64,000 nucleotides of DNA, taken from Pseudomonas sp. GTDB lineage: Bacteria > Pseudomonadota > Gammaproteobacteria > Pseudomonadales > Pseudomonadaceae. Below the pieces are notes generated by a model. That model had not been told where the DNA came from. It did no database searches and saw nothing but the letters and a program-made list of their open reading frames with translations. Both the position numbers and the translations under genes were made by a program. Within the stretch, counting starts at the first letter, position 1; each line of letters starts with the position of its first letter. Shown here one piece after another: positions 8,255 through 16,358 of this stretch. The DNA lies in NCBI RefSeq assembly GCF_002796985.1, contig NZ_PEKX01000007.1, positions 124,001 to 188,000 of the forward strand, in the 5' to 3' direction.

Positions 8255-8341
8255 ACGGGAAAGCGGCAAAGGCTTCATCAATGGCATCTCAATGTTGAAC
8301 GCATTTTGCTGAACTGGTCCTTAACGACGGCTTAGCAGCCC

Positions 8342-8371
8342 TTGGGGCGCGGCTTCGCGGGGTGTTATAGT
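8342..8371 (+). promoter_or_regulatory. Candidate sigma-70 promoter for mlaF operon
   Basis: TTGGGG (8342-8347), an 18-bp spacer and TATAGT (8366-8371) lie 82 bases before the mlaF ATG. The -10 matches five of six consensus bases; the -35 is weak at its 3' end. Confidence 0.45.
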
Positions 8372-8453
8372 TCGCGGCCGTTCGGGCTGCCGCGCCGTGT
8401 TTCTGCCGTGTGACAGACGGGGCAACGGACAGCGCCGTGATGAAAGGAGTTCT

Positions 8454-9263
8454 ATGAGCACCAATGACCAATACGCGGTCGAGCTGAAGGGCCTGAGCTT
8501 CAAGCGCGGCACGCGGAAGATTTTCGATAACGTGGACATCCGCATTCCACGCGGCAAGGTCACCGGGATCATGGGACCGTCGGGTTGTGGCAAGACCACC
8601 CTGTTGCGACTGATCGCCGCCCAGCTGCGCCCGGCGAGCGGCGAGGTGTGGGTCAACGGCCAGAACCTGCCGTCGCTGGGCCGTAGCGACCTGTTCGATA
8701 TGCGCAAGCAGTTCGGCGTGCTGTTCCAGAGCGGCGCGCTGTTCACCGACCTCGATGTCTTCGAGAACGTTGCGTTTCCGCTGCGTGTGCATACCGAGTT
8801 GCCCGAGGAAATGATCCGCGACATCGTCCTGATGAAGCTCCAGGCCGTGGGCTTGCGCGGAGCGGTGGAACTGATGCCGGATGAGCTGTCCGGCGGTATG
8901 AAACGTCGTGTGGCGCTGGCCCGAGCTATTGCGCTGGACCCGCAGATCCTGATGTACGACGAGCCTTTCGTGGGCCAGGACCCGATCGCCATGGGCGTGC
9001 TGGTGCGCCTGATCCGCCTGCTCAACGACGCCCTCGGCATCACCAGTATCGTGGTTTCCCACGACTTGGCAGAGACCGCGAGCATCGCCGACTACATCTA
9101 TATTGTTGGCGACGGCCGTGTACTTGGGCACGGAACGCCGGCTGATCTGCAGGGTCTTGATGATCCGCGCGTGCGTCAGTTCATGAAGGGCATCCCGGAT
9201 GGTCCGGTGCCGTTCCATTATCCTGCTCGCGATTACCGCGCCGACCTGCTGGGAGAACGTTGA
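8454..9263 (+). CDS. mlaF: Phospholipid ABC transporter ATPase MlaF
   Basis: A 269-residue ABC ATPase with Walker A GPSGCGKT at residues 41-48, signature LSGGMKRR and Walker B ILMYDEP. It powers the MlaFEDB inner-membrane complex that handles misplaced outer-membrane phospholipid. The ATG at 8454 has a good ribosome site (AAAGGAG); an upstream in-frame ATG at 8397 lacks one. Also named ttg2A in Pseudomonas because disruption affects toluene tolerance. Its stop overlaps the mlaE start by one base (TGATG). Confidence 0.96.
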   Translation: MSTNDQYAVELKGLSFKRGTRKIFDNVDIRIPRGKVTGIMGPSGCGKTTLLRLIAAQLRPASGEVWVNGQNLPSLGRSDLFDMRKQFGVLFQSGALFTDLDVFENVAFPLRVHTELPEEMIRDIVLMKLQAVGLRGAVELMPDELSGGMKRRVALARAIALDPQILMYDEPFVGQDPIAMGVLVRLIRLLNDALGITSIVVSHDLAETASIADYIYIVGDGRVLGHGTPADLQGLDDPRVRQFMKGIPDGPVPFHYPARDYRADLLGER

Positions 9264-10060
9264 TGCGCAAGACTTCACCGCTCGAGCGAGTTCGCCTGCT
9301 CGGGCGCGCGGGCCTCGATGTTCTCGAGGCGCTAGGCCGTTCGACGCTGTTCCTTGTCCATGCCATCTTCGGTCGTCGCGTTCACAGCGGCGCCTTCCAG
9401 TTGCTGGTCAAGCAGTTGTATTCGGTGGGCGTGTTGTCCCTGGCGATCATCGTCGTGTCCGGCCTGTTCATCGGCATGGTGCTGGCCCTGCAGGGCTATA
9501 ACATCCTGGCGAGCTACGGCTCCGAGCAGGCGGTTGGCCAGATGGTCGCGCTGACGCTGTTGCGTGAGCTGGGGCCGGTGGTGACCGGCCTGTTGTTCGC
9601 GGGGCGTGCCGGCTCGGCGCTGACTGCCGAGATCGGCAACATGAAATCCACGGAGCAGTTGTCCAGCCTGGAGATGATCGGCGTCGACCCGCTCAAGTAC
9701 ATCATTGCGCCGCGACTGTGGGCGGGCTTCATTTCGATGCCGCTGCTGGCGGCGATCTTCAGTGTCGTCGGTATCTGGGGCGGAGCCCTGGTCGCCGTGG
9801 ACTGGCTGGGTGTGTATGACGGTTCGTACTGGTCGAACATGCAGAACAGCGTGCAGTTCACCAAGGACATTCTCAATGGCGTGATCAAGAGCGTGGTGTT
9901 CGCCTTCGTCGTGACCTGGATCGCGGTGTACCAGGGCTATGACTGCGAACCCACCTCCGAGGGGATCAGCCGCGCCACCACCCGTACCGTTGTGTATGCC
10001 TCCCTGGCCGTGCTGGGGTTGGACTTCATCCTGACTGCCTTGATGTTTGGAGACTTCTGA
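9263..10060 (+). CDS. mlaE: Phospholipid ABC transporter permease MlaE
   Basis: A 265-residue MlaE-family permease with several hydrophobic segments, including LYSVGVLSLAIIVVSGLFIG, and the conserved loop GRAGSALTAEIGNMK. Two copies form the membrane core that binds MlaF inside and the MlaD hexamer outside. The ATG overlaps the mlaF stop; a TTG one codon earlier is possible but less likely. The stop overlaps the mlaD start (TGATG). Confidence 0.96.
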   Translation: MRKTSPLERVRLLGRAGLDVLEALGRSTLFLVHAIFGRRVHSGAFQLLVKQLYSVGVLSLAIIVVSGLFIGMVLALQGYNILASYGSEQAVGQMVALTLLRELGPVVTGLLFAGRAGSALTAEIGNMKSTEQLSSLEMIGVDPLKYIIAPRLWAGFISMPLLAAIFSVVGIWGGALVAVDWLGVYDGSYWSNMQNSVQFTKDILNGVIKSVVFAFVVTWIAVYQGYDCEPTSEGISRATTRTVVYASLAVLGLDFILTALMFGDF

Positions 10061-10533
10061 TGCAAACCCGCACCCTGGAAATCGGTGTAGGCCTGTTCAT
10101 TCTGGCCGGCCTGCTGGCCCTGCTGCTGCTGGCCCTGCGTGTCAGTGGACTGACCATCGGCAATTCGGGCGATACCTATAAGCTGTACGCCTACTTCGAC
10201 AACATTGCCGGCGTTACCGTGCGCGGCAAGGTCACCATGGCGGGCGTCACCATCGGCAAGGTCACTGCGGTGGACCTGGACCATGACAGCTATCGTGGTC
10301 GTGTGACCATGGAGGTCAATCGCCAGGTCAACAACCTGCCGGATGACTCTACGGCCTCCATCCTGACCGCCGGCCTGCTGGGCGAGAAGTACATCGGCAT
10401 CAGCGTTGGTGGTGATGAAGAGCTACTGAAAGATGGCGATACCATCAAGGACACCCAGTCGGCACTTGTGCTGGAAGACCTGATCGGCAAGTTCCTGCTG
10501 AATTCGGTCAACAAAGACGACTCGAAGAAATGA
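10060..10533 (+). CDS. mlaD: MCE-domain lipid-binding protein MlaD
   Basis: The 157-residue product has one N-terminal membrane helix (about residues 8-28, rich in Leu/Ala) followed by a single MCE domain (YAYFDNIAGVTVRGKVTMAG). Six copies make a ring with a central hydrophobic pore that exchanges lipid with MlaC. Short length and a single MCE domain fit MlaD rather than PqiB or YebT. Confidence 0.95.
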   Translation: MQTRTLEIGVGLFILAGLLALLLLALRVSGLTIGNSGDTYKLYAYFDNIAGVTVRGKVTMAGVTIGKVTAVDLDHDSYRGRVTMEVNRQVNNLPDDSTASILTAGLLGEKYIGISVGGDEELLKDGDTIKDTQSALVLEDLIGKFLLNSVNKDDSKK

Positions 10534-10544
10534 GGACTCATTCC

Positions 10545-11192
10545 ATGTTGAAAACCTTGCGCCGTGGCTTCCTGATCCTGCTTGCGATCCTGCCGCTGTT
10601 CGCCCAGGCCGAGCAGACCGCCCAGCAGGTCGTGCAACAGACCGTCGATGGCCTGCTGTCGGACCTGAAAACCAACAAGGCCAGCTACAAGGCCAATCCC
10701 CAGGCGTTCTACGACACCCTGAATCGCATCCTCGGCCCGGTGGTGGACTCCGAGGGCATTGCCCGTGGCGTCATGACCGTCAAGTATTCGCGCCAGGCGA
10801 CGCCGGAGCAGATCAAGCGCTTCGAGGAAACCTTCAAGAACAGCCTGTTCCAGTTCTACGGCAATGCGCTGCTGGAGTACGACAACCAGGACATCCGCGT
10901 GCTGAATACTGGCAAGCAGGACCAGGATCGTGCTTCGGTGAACATGGAAGTCGTGGGTGGCAGCGGTGCGATTTATCCGGTGCAGTACACCATGGTCAAC
11001 CAGGGCGGCGAGTGGCGCCTGCGTAACGTGATCATCAACGGCATCAACATTGGCAAGCTGTTCCGTGACCAGTTCGCCGATTCCATGCAGAAGAACCGTA
11101 ACGACCTGGAGGCGACCATCGCCGGTTGGGGGCAGGTCGTCGCCAAAGCCAAGGACGCGGCCAAGGGCCAGTCGGAAGGCGGCGCAGAATGA
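10545..11192 (+). CDS. mlaC: Periplasmic phospholipid-binding protein MlaC
   Basis: The 215-residue protein has a signal peptide (LKTLRRGFLILLAILPLFAQA) and an MlaC/Ttg2D domain. It shuttles phospholipid across the periplasm between the MlaA complex at the outer membrane and MlaFEDB. I chose ATG 10545, which gives the length known for P. aeruginosa; ATG 10530 overlaps the mlaD stop and would add five residues (MRTHS). MlaA is not in the window. Confidence 0.94.
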   Translation: MLKTLRRGFLILLAILPLFAQAEQTAQQVVQQTVDGLLSDLKTNKASYKANPQAFYDTLNRILGPVVDSEGIARGVMTVKYSRQATPEQIKRFEETFKNSLFQFYGNALLEYDNQDIRVLNTGKQDQDRASVNMEVVGGSGAIYPVQYTMVNQGGEWRLRNVIINGINIGKLFRDQFADSMQKNRNDLEATIAGWGQVVAKAKDAAKGQSEGGAE

Positions 11193-11497
11193 GTCAGGGC
11201 AGTATCACGGAGCGTGCCGAGGGCGAACTGGCCCTGGCCGGCGTGCTGGACTACAGCACCGGGCCCGCGCTGCGTGAGCAGGGAGGACGTCTGATCGCCG
11301 CGAGCAAGGCGGGCGTGTTGTGCCTGGACTGCTCGGCGGTGGCGCACTCCAGCAGCGTCGGATTGTCGCTGCTGCTGTCGTTCACCCGTGATGCCCGCAA
11401 GGCCGGCAAAACCTTGCAGATCGTCGGCATGCCCAAGGACATGCAGGAAATCGCCAAGGTTGGCGAGCTCCTGGAGATTCTGCCGTTACAGCATTGA
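11189..11497 (+). CDS. mlaB: STAS-domain protein MlaB
   Basis: A 102-residue single STAS domain, including LCLDCSAVAHSSSVGLSLLL, the loop region that in anti-sigma antagonists holds the phosphoserine. MlaB binds MlaF and is needed for assembly and ATPase activity of the Mla complex. Its ATG overlaps the end of mlaC (ATGA). A strong terminator follows at once, so this is the last gene of the mla transcript. Confidence 0.92.
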   Translation: MSQGSITERAEGELALAGVLDYSTGPALREQGGRLIAASKAGVLCLDCSAVAHSSSVGLSLLLSFTRDARKAGKTLQIVGMPKDMQEIAKVGELLEILPLQH

Positions 11498-11504
11498 AAC
11501 ACTG

Positions 11505-11561
11505 AAAAAGCCCTCCGTCCGCGACTTCCCCAGCCGGGGTTCGCAGGTGGGGGGCTTTTTT
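11505..11561 (+). terminator. Rho-independent terminator of the mla operon
   Basis: AAAAAGCCCTCC (11505-11516) pairs with GGGGGGCTTTTT (11549-11560), giving a U-tail. The enclosed 32 bases fold again (CCCC/GGGG and GCGA/TCGC), so it is a two-tier stem-loop, longer than the other terminators here. Confidence 0.85.
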
Positions 11562-11568
11562 GTATCAT
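11540..11568 (+). promoter_or_regulatory. Candidate promoter for ibaG-murA, overlapping the mla terminator
   Basis: TTCGCA (11540-11545), a 17-bp spacer and TATCAT (11563-11568) lie 39 bases before the ibaG ATG. The -35 sits in the descending arm of the mla terminator. Both hexamers match the sigma-70 consensus only partly. Confidence 0.45.
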
Positions 11569-11607
11569 GGCCGACCCGCGCGCGTAGGGCGCCGAACGAG
11601 GTTGAGC

Positions 11608-11847
11608 ATGCAGGCCGTAGAAGTCAAAAACTTCCTGGAATCGAAACTCCCAGGTACCCAGATTGAAGTGGAAGGCGAAGGCTGCAATTTTCAGCTGAAC
11701 CTGATCAGCGACGAGCTCGCCGGCCTGAGCCCGGTCAAGCGCCAGCAGCAGATCTATGCCCACCTGAACGAGTGGATCGCCTCAGGCGCCATCCATGCCG
11801 TCACCATGAAATTCTTCAGCCGCGCCGCCTGGGCCGAGCGTTCCTGA
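11608..11847 (+). CDS. ibaG: BolA-family protein IbaG
   Basis: A 79-residue BolA-like protein beginning MQAVEVKNFLESKLPG, the size of IbaG (YrbA). BolA proteins bind monothiol glutaredoxin through a [2Fe-2S] cluster and act in iron-sulfur trafficking and acid response. The ATG at 11608 is preferred; a frame open from 11560 would run through the terminator and promoter. It is 19 bp ahead of murA, an association conserved across gammaproteobacteria. Confidence 0.92.
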   Translation: MQAVEVKNFLESKLPGTQIEVEGEGCNFQLNLISDELAGLSPVKRQQQIYAHLNEWIASGAIHAVTMKFFSRAAWAERS

Positions 11848-11866
11848 GCCCACGGGGAAAATAGCA

Positions 11867-13135
11867 ATGGATAAACTGATTATTACCGGCGGTACTCGTC
11901 TCGATGGCGAGATCCGCATCTCCGGCGCGAAGAACTCGGCGCTGCCGATCCTCGCCGCAACCCTGCTGGCGGACACTCCGGTGACCGTCTGCAACCTGCC
12001 GCACCTGCACGACATCACCACCATGATCGAACTGTTCGGTCGCATGGGCGTGCAGCCGGTCATCGACGAGAAGCTCAATGTCGAAGTCGACGCCAGCACC
12101 ATCAAGACCCTGGTGGCGCCCTACGAGCTGGTGAAAACCATGCGTGCGTCGATCCTGGTGCTCGGCCCGATGGTTGCCCGCTTCGGTGAGGCCGAAGTCG
12201 CGCTGCCCGGCGGTTGTGCCATCGGTTCGCGTCCGGTGGACCTGCACATCCGCGGCCTCGAGGCCATGGGCGCGCAGATCACCGTCGAAGGCGGCTACAT
12301 CAAGGCCAAGGCTCCGGCCGGCGGTCTGCGTGGCGCGCACTTCTTCTTCGATACCGTCAGCGTGACCGGTACCGAGAACATCATGATGGCCGCAGCCCTT
12401 GCCAATGGCCGCTCCGTGCTGGAAAACGCCGCGCGCGAGCCTGAGGTCGTCGACCTGGCCAACTTCATCAACGCCATGGGCGGTGATGTGCAGGGCGCGG
12501 GCACCGATACCATCGTGATCAACGGTGTAAAAAGTCTGGGTGGCGGCGCCAAGTACAGCGTCATGCCCGACCGCATCGAGACCGGCACCTACCTGGCCGC
12601 TGCTGCCGCTACCGGTGGCCGCGTCAAGCTCAAGGACACCGATCCGACCATCCTCGAGGCCGTGCTGGCCAAGCTGGTCGAAGCCGGCGCGCACATCACG
12701 ACCGGCAGCAACTGGATCGAGCTGGACATGAAGGGCAACCGGCCGAAGGCGGTGAACCTCCGCACCGCGCCGTACCCGGCATTCCCCACCGACATGCAGG
12801 CGCAGTTCATCTCCCTGAACGCCATCGCCGAAGGTACCGGCGCGGTCATCGAGACCGTGTTCGAGAACCGCTTCATGCACGTCTACGAAATGAACCGCAT
12901 GGGTGCGCAGATCCTGGTCGAAGGCAATACCGCCATCGTCACCGGCGTTCCGCAGCTCAAGGGTGCACCGGTCATGGCGACCGATCTGCGTGCCTCCGCC
13001 AGCCTGGTCATCGCTGCCCTGGTGGCAGAAGGCGACACCCTGATCGACCGCATCTACCACATCGATCGTGGCTATGAGTGCATCGAAGAGAAACTGCAAT
13101 TGCTCGGGGCGAAGATTCGCCGCGTACCGGGCTAG
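11867..13135 (+). CDS. murA: UDP-N-acetylglucosamine 1-carboxyvinyltransferase
   Basis: A 422-residue EPSP-synthase-like enzyme catalysing the first committed peptidoglycan step: enolpyruvyl transfer from PEP to UDP-GlcNAc in the cytoplasm. The fosfomycin-target cysteine is Cys117 in LPGGCAIGSRP, and Lys22 with Asn23 form the N-terminal KN motif (SGAKNSALP). The active-site cysteine is present, so no intrinsic fosfomycin resistance by Cys-to-Asp change. It follows ibaG and precedes hisG by 14 bp. Confidence 0.97.
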   Translation: MDKLIITGGTRLDGEIRISGAKNSALPILAATLLADTPVTVCNLPHLHDITTMIELFGRMGVQPVIDEKLNVEVDASTIKTLVAPYELVKTMRASILVLGPMVARFGEAEVALPGGCAIGSRPVDLHIRGLEAMGAQITVEGGYIKAKAPAGGLRGAHFFFDTVSVTGTENIMMAAALANGRSVLENAAREPEVVDLANFINAMGGDVQGAGTDTIVINGVKSLGGGAKYSVMPDRIETGTYLAAAAATGGRVKLKDTDPTILEAVLAKLVEAGAHITTGSNWIELDMKGNRPKAVNLRTAPYPAFPTDMQAQFISLNAIAEGTGAVIETVFENRFMHVYEMNRMGAQILVEGNTAIVTGVPQLKGAPVMATDLRASASLVIAALVAEGDTLIDRIYHIDRGYECIEEKLQLLGAKIRRVPG

Positions 13136-13149
13136 GGCTGAGCCAGACC

Positions 13150-13785
13150 ATGCTGACGATTGCCCTGTCCAAGGGCCGTATCCTCGACGACACCCTGCCG
13201 CTGCTTGCAGCGGCAGGTATCGTGCCGACCGAGAATCCGGACAAGAGCCGCAAACTGATCATCCCCACCACCCTCGATGACGTGCGCCTGCTGATCGTGC
13301 GCGCCACCGACGTTCCGACCTACGTCGAGCACGGCGCCGCCGACCTCGGCGTGGCGGGCAAGGACGTACTCATGGAGTACGGTGGCCAGGGCCTCTACGA
13401 GCCGCTGGACCTGAAGATCGCCAACTGCAAGCTGATGACCGCCGGTGCGGTCGGCGCGTCGGAGCCCAAGGGTCGCCTGCGCGTGGCGACCAAGTTCGTC
13501 AACGTCGCCAAGCGCTACTACGCCGAACAGGGCCGCCAGGTCGATGTGATCAAGCTGTACGGCTCCATGGAGCTGGCGCCGCTGGTCGGCCTCGCCGACA
13601 AGATCATCGACGTGGTCGATACCGGTAACACCTTGCGTGCAAATGGCCTGGAGCCTCAGGATCTGATCGCGCATATCAGCTCGCGCCTGGTCGTGAACAA
13701 AGCCTCGATGAAGATGCAGCACGCGCGCATCCAGGCGCTGATCGACACCCTGCGCGAAGCCGTCGACGCTCGACACCGTCACTGA
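13150..13785 (+). CDS. hisG: ATP phosphoribosyltransferase, short form
   Basis: The 211-residue product starts MLTIALSKGRILDDTL and lacks the C-terminal ACT-like regulatory domain of long HisG. Short-form HisG catalyses the first step of histidine synthesis only as an octamer with HisZ, which is not in this window. The phosphoribosyl-binding region is VVDTGNTLRANGL. It lies 14 bp behind murA and is followed by hairpins before hisD. Confidence 0.95.
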   Translation: MLTIALSKGRILDDTLPLLAAAGIVPTENPDKSRKLIIPTTLDDVRLLIVRATDVPTYVEHGAADLGVAGKDVLMEYGGQGLYEPLDLKIANCKLMTAGAVGASEPKGRLRVATKFVNVAKRYYAEQGRQVDVIKLYGSMELAPLVGLADKIIDVVDTGNTLRANGLEPQDLIAHISSRLVVNKASMKMQHARIQALIDTLREAVDARHRH

Positions 13786-13791
13786 TAATCA

Positions 13792-13809
13792 CTGCGGCCC
13801 TGGCCGCAG
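13792..13809 (+). other. Hairpin directly after hisG stop
   Basis: CTGCGGCC CT GGCCGCAG forms an 8-bp perfect stem six bases after the hisG stop. No T-tract follows, so it could be an RNA-stabilising 3' end, a pause site or a weak terminator rather than a classic one. Confidence 0.5.
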
Positions 13810-13837
13810 ACGCCTATCCGTGTCATAGCCAAATTTT

Positions 13838-13882
13838 CTCGGGTGCCCGCACGGAAGGCTTGATAGTCTTGCGGCGCCCGAG
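13838..13882 (+). other. Inverted repeat in hisG-hisD spacer
   Basis: CTCGGGTGCC (13838-13847) can pair with GGCGCCCGAG (13873-13882), one G-U pair included, across 25 bases. It ends 25 bases before the hisD ATG, so it could present or hide the hisD ribosome site or mark an operator. I see no His-rich leader peptide. Confidence 0.4.
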
Positions 13883-13907
13883 ATCATGCCAATTAAAGAG
13901 GCCAGCT

Positions 13908-15230
13908 ATGACCGCACCCTTCGCACTCCGTCGACTCAACGCCGCCGATCCGGACTTCGCGCGTCATCTGGACCATCTGCTCTCCTGGGAAAGCGTGTCC
14001 GACGAGTCGGTGAACCAGCGTGTGCTGGACATCATCGCCGACGTACGCAAGCGCGGCGACGCCGCCGTGGTGGAGTTCACCCAACGTTTCGATGGCGTCG
14101 ACGCCAAGACCATGGCCGACCTGATCCTGCCGCGCGAGCGCCTGGAACTGGCCCTGACCCGTATCACCCCGGCCCAGCGCGAGGCGCTGGAAACCGCTGC
14201 CGAGCGCGTGCGCAGCTACCACGAGAAGCAGAAGCAGGACTCCTGGCGCTACACCGAAGCCGACGGCACCGTGCTCGGCCAGCAGGTCACCCCGCTGGAC
14301 CGCGCCGGCCTATATGTGCCCGGCGGCAAGGCGTCCTATCCGTCTTCCGTGCTGATGAACGCCATTCCGGCCAAGGTCGCCGGTGTCGCCGAAGTGGTGA
14401 TGGTGGTACCGACCCCGCGTGGCGAAATCAACGAGATCGTCCTGGCCGCCGCCTGCATCGCCGGCGTCGATCGCGTCTTCACCATCGGTGGCGCCCAGGC
14501 CGTGGCCGCGCTGGCCTATGGCACCGAGAGCGTGCCGCAGGTGGACAAGGTCGTCGGCCCGGGCAACATCTACGTCGCTACCGCCAAACGCCATGTATTC
14601 GGTCAGGTTGGCATCGACATGATCGCCGGCCCCTCCGAGATCCTCGTGGTCTGCGACGGTGGCACTGACCCGGACTGGATCGCCATGGACCTGTTCTCCC
14701 AGGCCGAGCACGACGAGGACGCCCAGTCGATCCTGGTCAGCCCGGACGCCGCCTTCCTCGACAAGGTCGCCGCCAGCATCGAGAAGCTGCTGCCGACCAT
14801 GGAGCGCGCCGAGATCATCCGCACCTCGCTGACCAACCGGGGCGCGCTGATTCTGGTCGCCGACCAGGAGCAGGCCTGCCAGGTCGCCAACCGCATCGCC
14901 CCGGAGCACCTGGAACTGTCGGTGGCCGACCCGGAAAGCTGGCTGCCGAAGATTCGCCACGCCGGCGCCATTTTCATGGGCCGCTACACCGCCGAGGCAC
15001 TGGGCGACTACTGCGCCGGCCCGAACCACGTGCTGCCGACCTCCGGCACCGCGCGCTTCTCCTCGCCGCTGGGCGTGTACGACTTCCAGAAGCGTTCCTC
15101 GATCATCTTCTGCTCCGCACCGGGCGCTTCCGAACTGGGTAAGACCGCTTCGGTCCTGGCCCGTGGCGAGTCACTGACCGCCCACGCGCGCAGCGCCGAA
15201 TTCCGCATCCTTGACGGCAAGAGTGAGTAA
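13908..15230 (+). CDS. hisD: Histidinol dehydrogenase
   Basis: A 440-residue enzyme performing the last two NAD-dependent oxidations, histidinol to histidine. Visible conserved parts are GPGNIYVATAKR, AGPSEILVV, the zinc/catalytic region QAEHDEDAQS and APEHLEL. I chose ATG 13908 (MTAPFALRRLN), which gives the usual Pseudomonas length; the frame is open further upstream without family similarity. It is three bases ahead of hisC, so the two are co-translated. Confidence 0.96.
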   Translation: MTAPFALRRLNAADPDFARHLDHLLSWESVSDESVNQRVLDIIADVRKRGDAAVVEFTQRFDGVDAKTMADLILPRERLELALTRITPAQREALETAAERVRSYHEKQKQDSWRYTEADGTVLGQQVTPLDRAGLYVPGGKASYPSSVLMNAIPAKVAGVAEVVMVVPTPRGEINEIVLAAACIAGVDRVFTIGGAQAVAALAYGTESVPQVDKVVGPGNIYVATAKRHVFGQVGIDMIAGPSEILVVCDGGTDPDWIAMDLFSQAEHDEDAQSILVSPDAAFLDKVAASIEKLLPTMERAEIIRTSLTNRGALILVADQEQACQVANRIAPEHLELSVADPESWLPKIRHAGAIFMGRYTAEALGDYCAGPNHVLPTSGTARFSSPLGVYDFQKRSSIIFCSAPGASELGKTASVLARGESLTAHARSAEFRILDGKSE

Positions 15231-15233
15231 CCC

Positions 15234-16289
15234 ATGAGCAAGTTCTGGAGTCCCTTCGTCAAGGAACTGGTGCCTTACGTTCCGGGCGAGCAGCCGAAGC
15301 TGGCCAAGCTGGTCAAGCTGAACACCAACGAGAACCCCTACGGCCCCTCGCCGAAGGTGGTCGCCGCGATCCAGGCCGAGCTGAACGACACGCTGCGCCT
15401 GTACCCGGACCCCAACGCCGACCGCCTCAAGCAGACCATCGCCGAGTACCACGGCGTGAAGACCGCTCAGGTCTTCGTCGGCAACGGCTCGGACGAGGTC
15501 CTGGCTCACGCCTTCCACGCGCTGTTCCAGCACGGCAAGCCGCTGCTGTTCCCCGACGTGACCTACAGCTTCTATCCGGTCTACTGCGGTCTCTACGGCA
15601 TCGATTTCGAAGCGCTGGCGCTGGACGAGCAGTTCCAGATCCGCGTCGAGGATTACGCGCGCCCGAACAGCGGCATCATCTTCCCCAATCCCAACGCGCC
15701 CACTGGTTGCCTGCTGCCGCTCGAAGCCATCGAGCGCCTGCTGCAAGCCAGCCCGGACAGCGTGGTGCTGGTGGATGAAGCCTACGTCGACTTCGGTGGC
15801 GAGACGGCGATCTCACTGGTCAATCGCTACCCGAACCTGCTGGTGGCGCAGACCCTGTCCAAATCGCGTTCGCTGGCCGGCCTGCGGGTCGGCTTCGCGG
15901 TCGGCCATGAAGACCTGATCGAAGCGCTGGAGCGGGTGAAGAACAGCTTCAACTCCTACCCGCTGGACCGCCTGGCCTTGGCCGGCGCGGTAGCGTCCTT
16001 TGAGGATCAGGCCTACTTCGAGCAGACCTGCAACGCGGTTATCCACAGCCGCGAGAAACTGGTGGCTGAACTGAAGACGCTGGGCTTCGACGTACTGCCG
16101 TCGGCAGCGAACTTCATCTTCGCCCGCCACCCGCAGCGCGACGGTGCCGAACTGGCTGCTGCCCTGCGCGAGGAGGGCGTGATCGTGCGTCACTTCAAGC
16201 AGCAACGGATCAACCAGTTCCTGCGTATCAGCATCGGCACCGAGGAGCAGAACCAGGCTCTGGTGGATGCCCTGCGGCTGAAGCTGTAA
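15234..16289 (+). CDS. hisC: Histidinol-phosphate aminotransferase
   Basis: A 351-residue class II, fold type I aminotransferase. The PLP lysine lies in LSKSRSLAGLRVG, with NTNENPYGPSP and PNAPTG as substrate and cofactor motifs. It converts imidazole-acetol phosphate and glutamate to histidinol phosphate. Many pseudomonads carry a second hisC elsewhere; this one sits in the hisG-hisD-hisC set. A strong terminator ends the unit. Confidence 0.95.
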   Translation: MSKFWSPFVKELVPYVPGEQPKLAKLVKLNTNENPYGPSPKVVAAIQAELNDTLRLYPDPNADRLKQTIAEYHGVKTAQVFVGNGSDEVLAHAFHALFQHGKPLLFPDVTYSFYPVYCGLYGIDFEALALDEQFQIRVEDYARPNSGIIFPNPNAPTGCLLPLEAIERLLQASPDSVVLVDEAYVDFGGETAISLVNRYPNLLVAQTLSKSRSLAGLRVGFAVGHEDLIEALERVKNSFNSYPLDRLALAGAVASFEDQAYFEQTCNAVIHSREKLVAELKTLGFDVLPSAANFIFARHPQRDGAELAAALREEGVIVRHFKQQRINQFLRISIGTEEQNQALVDALRLKL

Positions 16290-16306
16290 GGCTGTTACTG
16301 CAAAAG

Positions 16307-16334
16307 AAAACGGCGCCCTCGGGCGCCGTTTTTC
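16307..16334 (+). terminator. Terminator between convergent hisC and algW
   Basis: AAAACGGCGCCCTCGGGCGCCGTTTT: an 8-bp GC stem closed by a CTCG loop with A-tract and T-tract on both sides, so it can serve both strands. Confidence 0.9.
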
Positions 16335-16358
16335 ATTGCTGTGGAAAAGAGGGCTGCA

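Noticed and set aside
8289..9278. 329-codon minus-strand frame opposite mlaF
   Set aside because: Covers the mlaF coding region with its P-loop and signature motifs on the plus strand; no own similarity.
11521..11545. tRNA T-arm-like sequence (GGGGTTCGC) within the mla terminator
   Set aside because: No acceptor stem, anticodon arm or CCA partner; it is the inner hairpin of the terminator.
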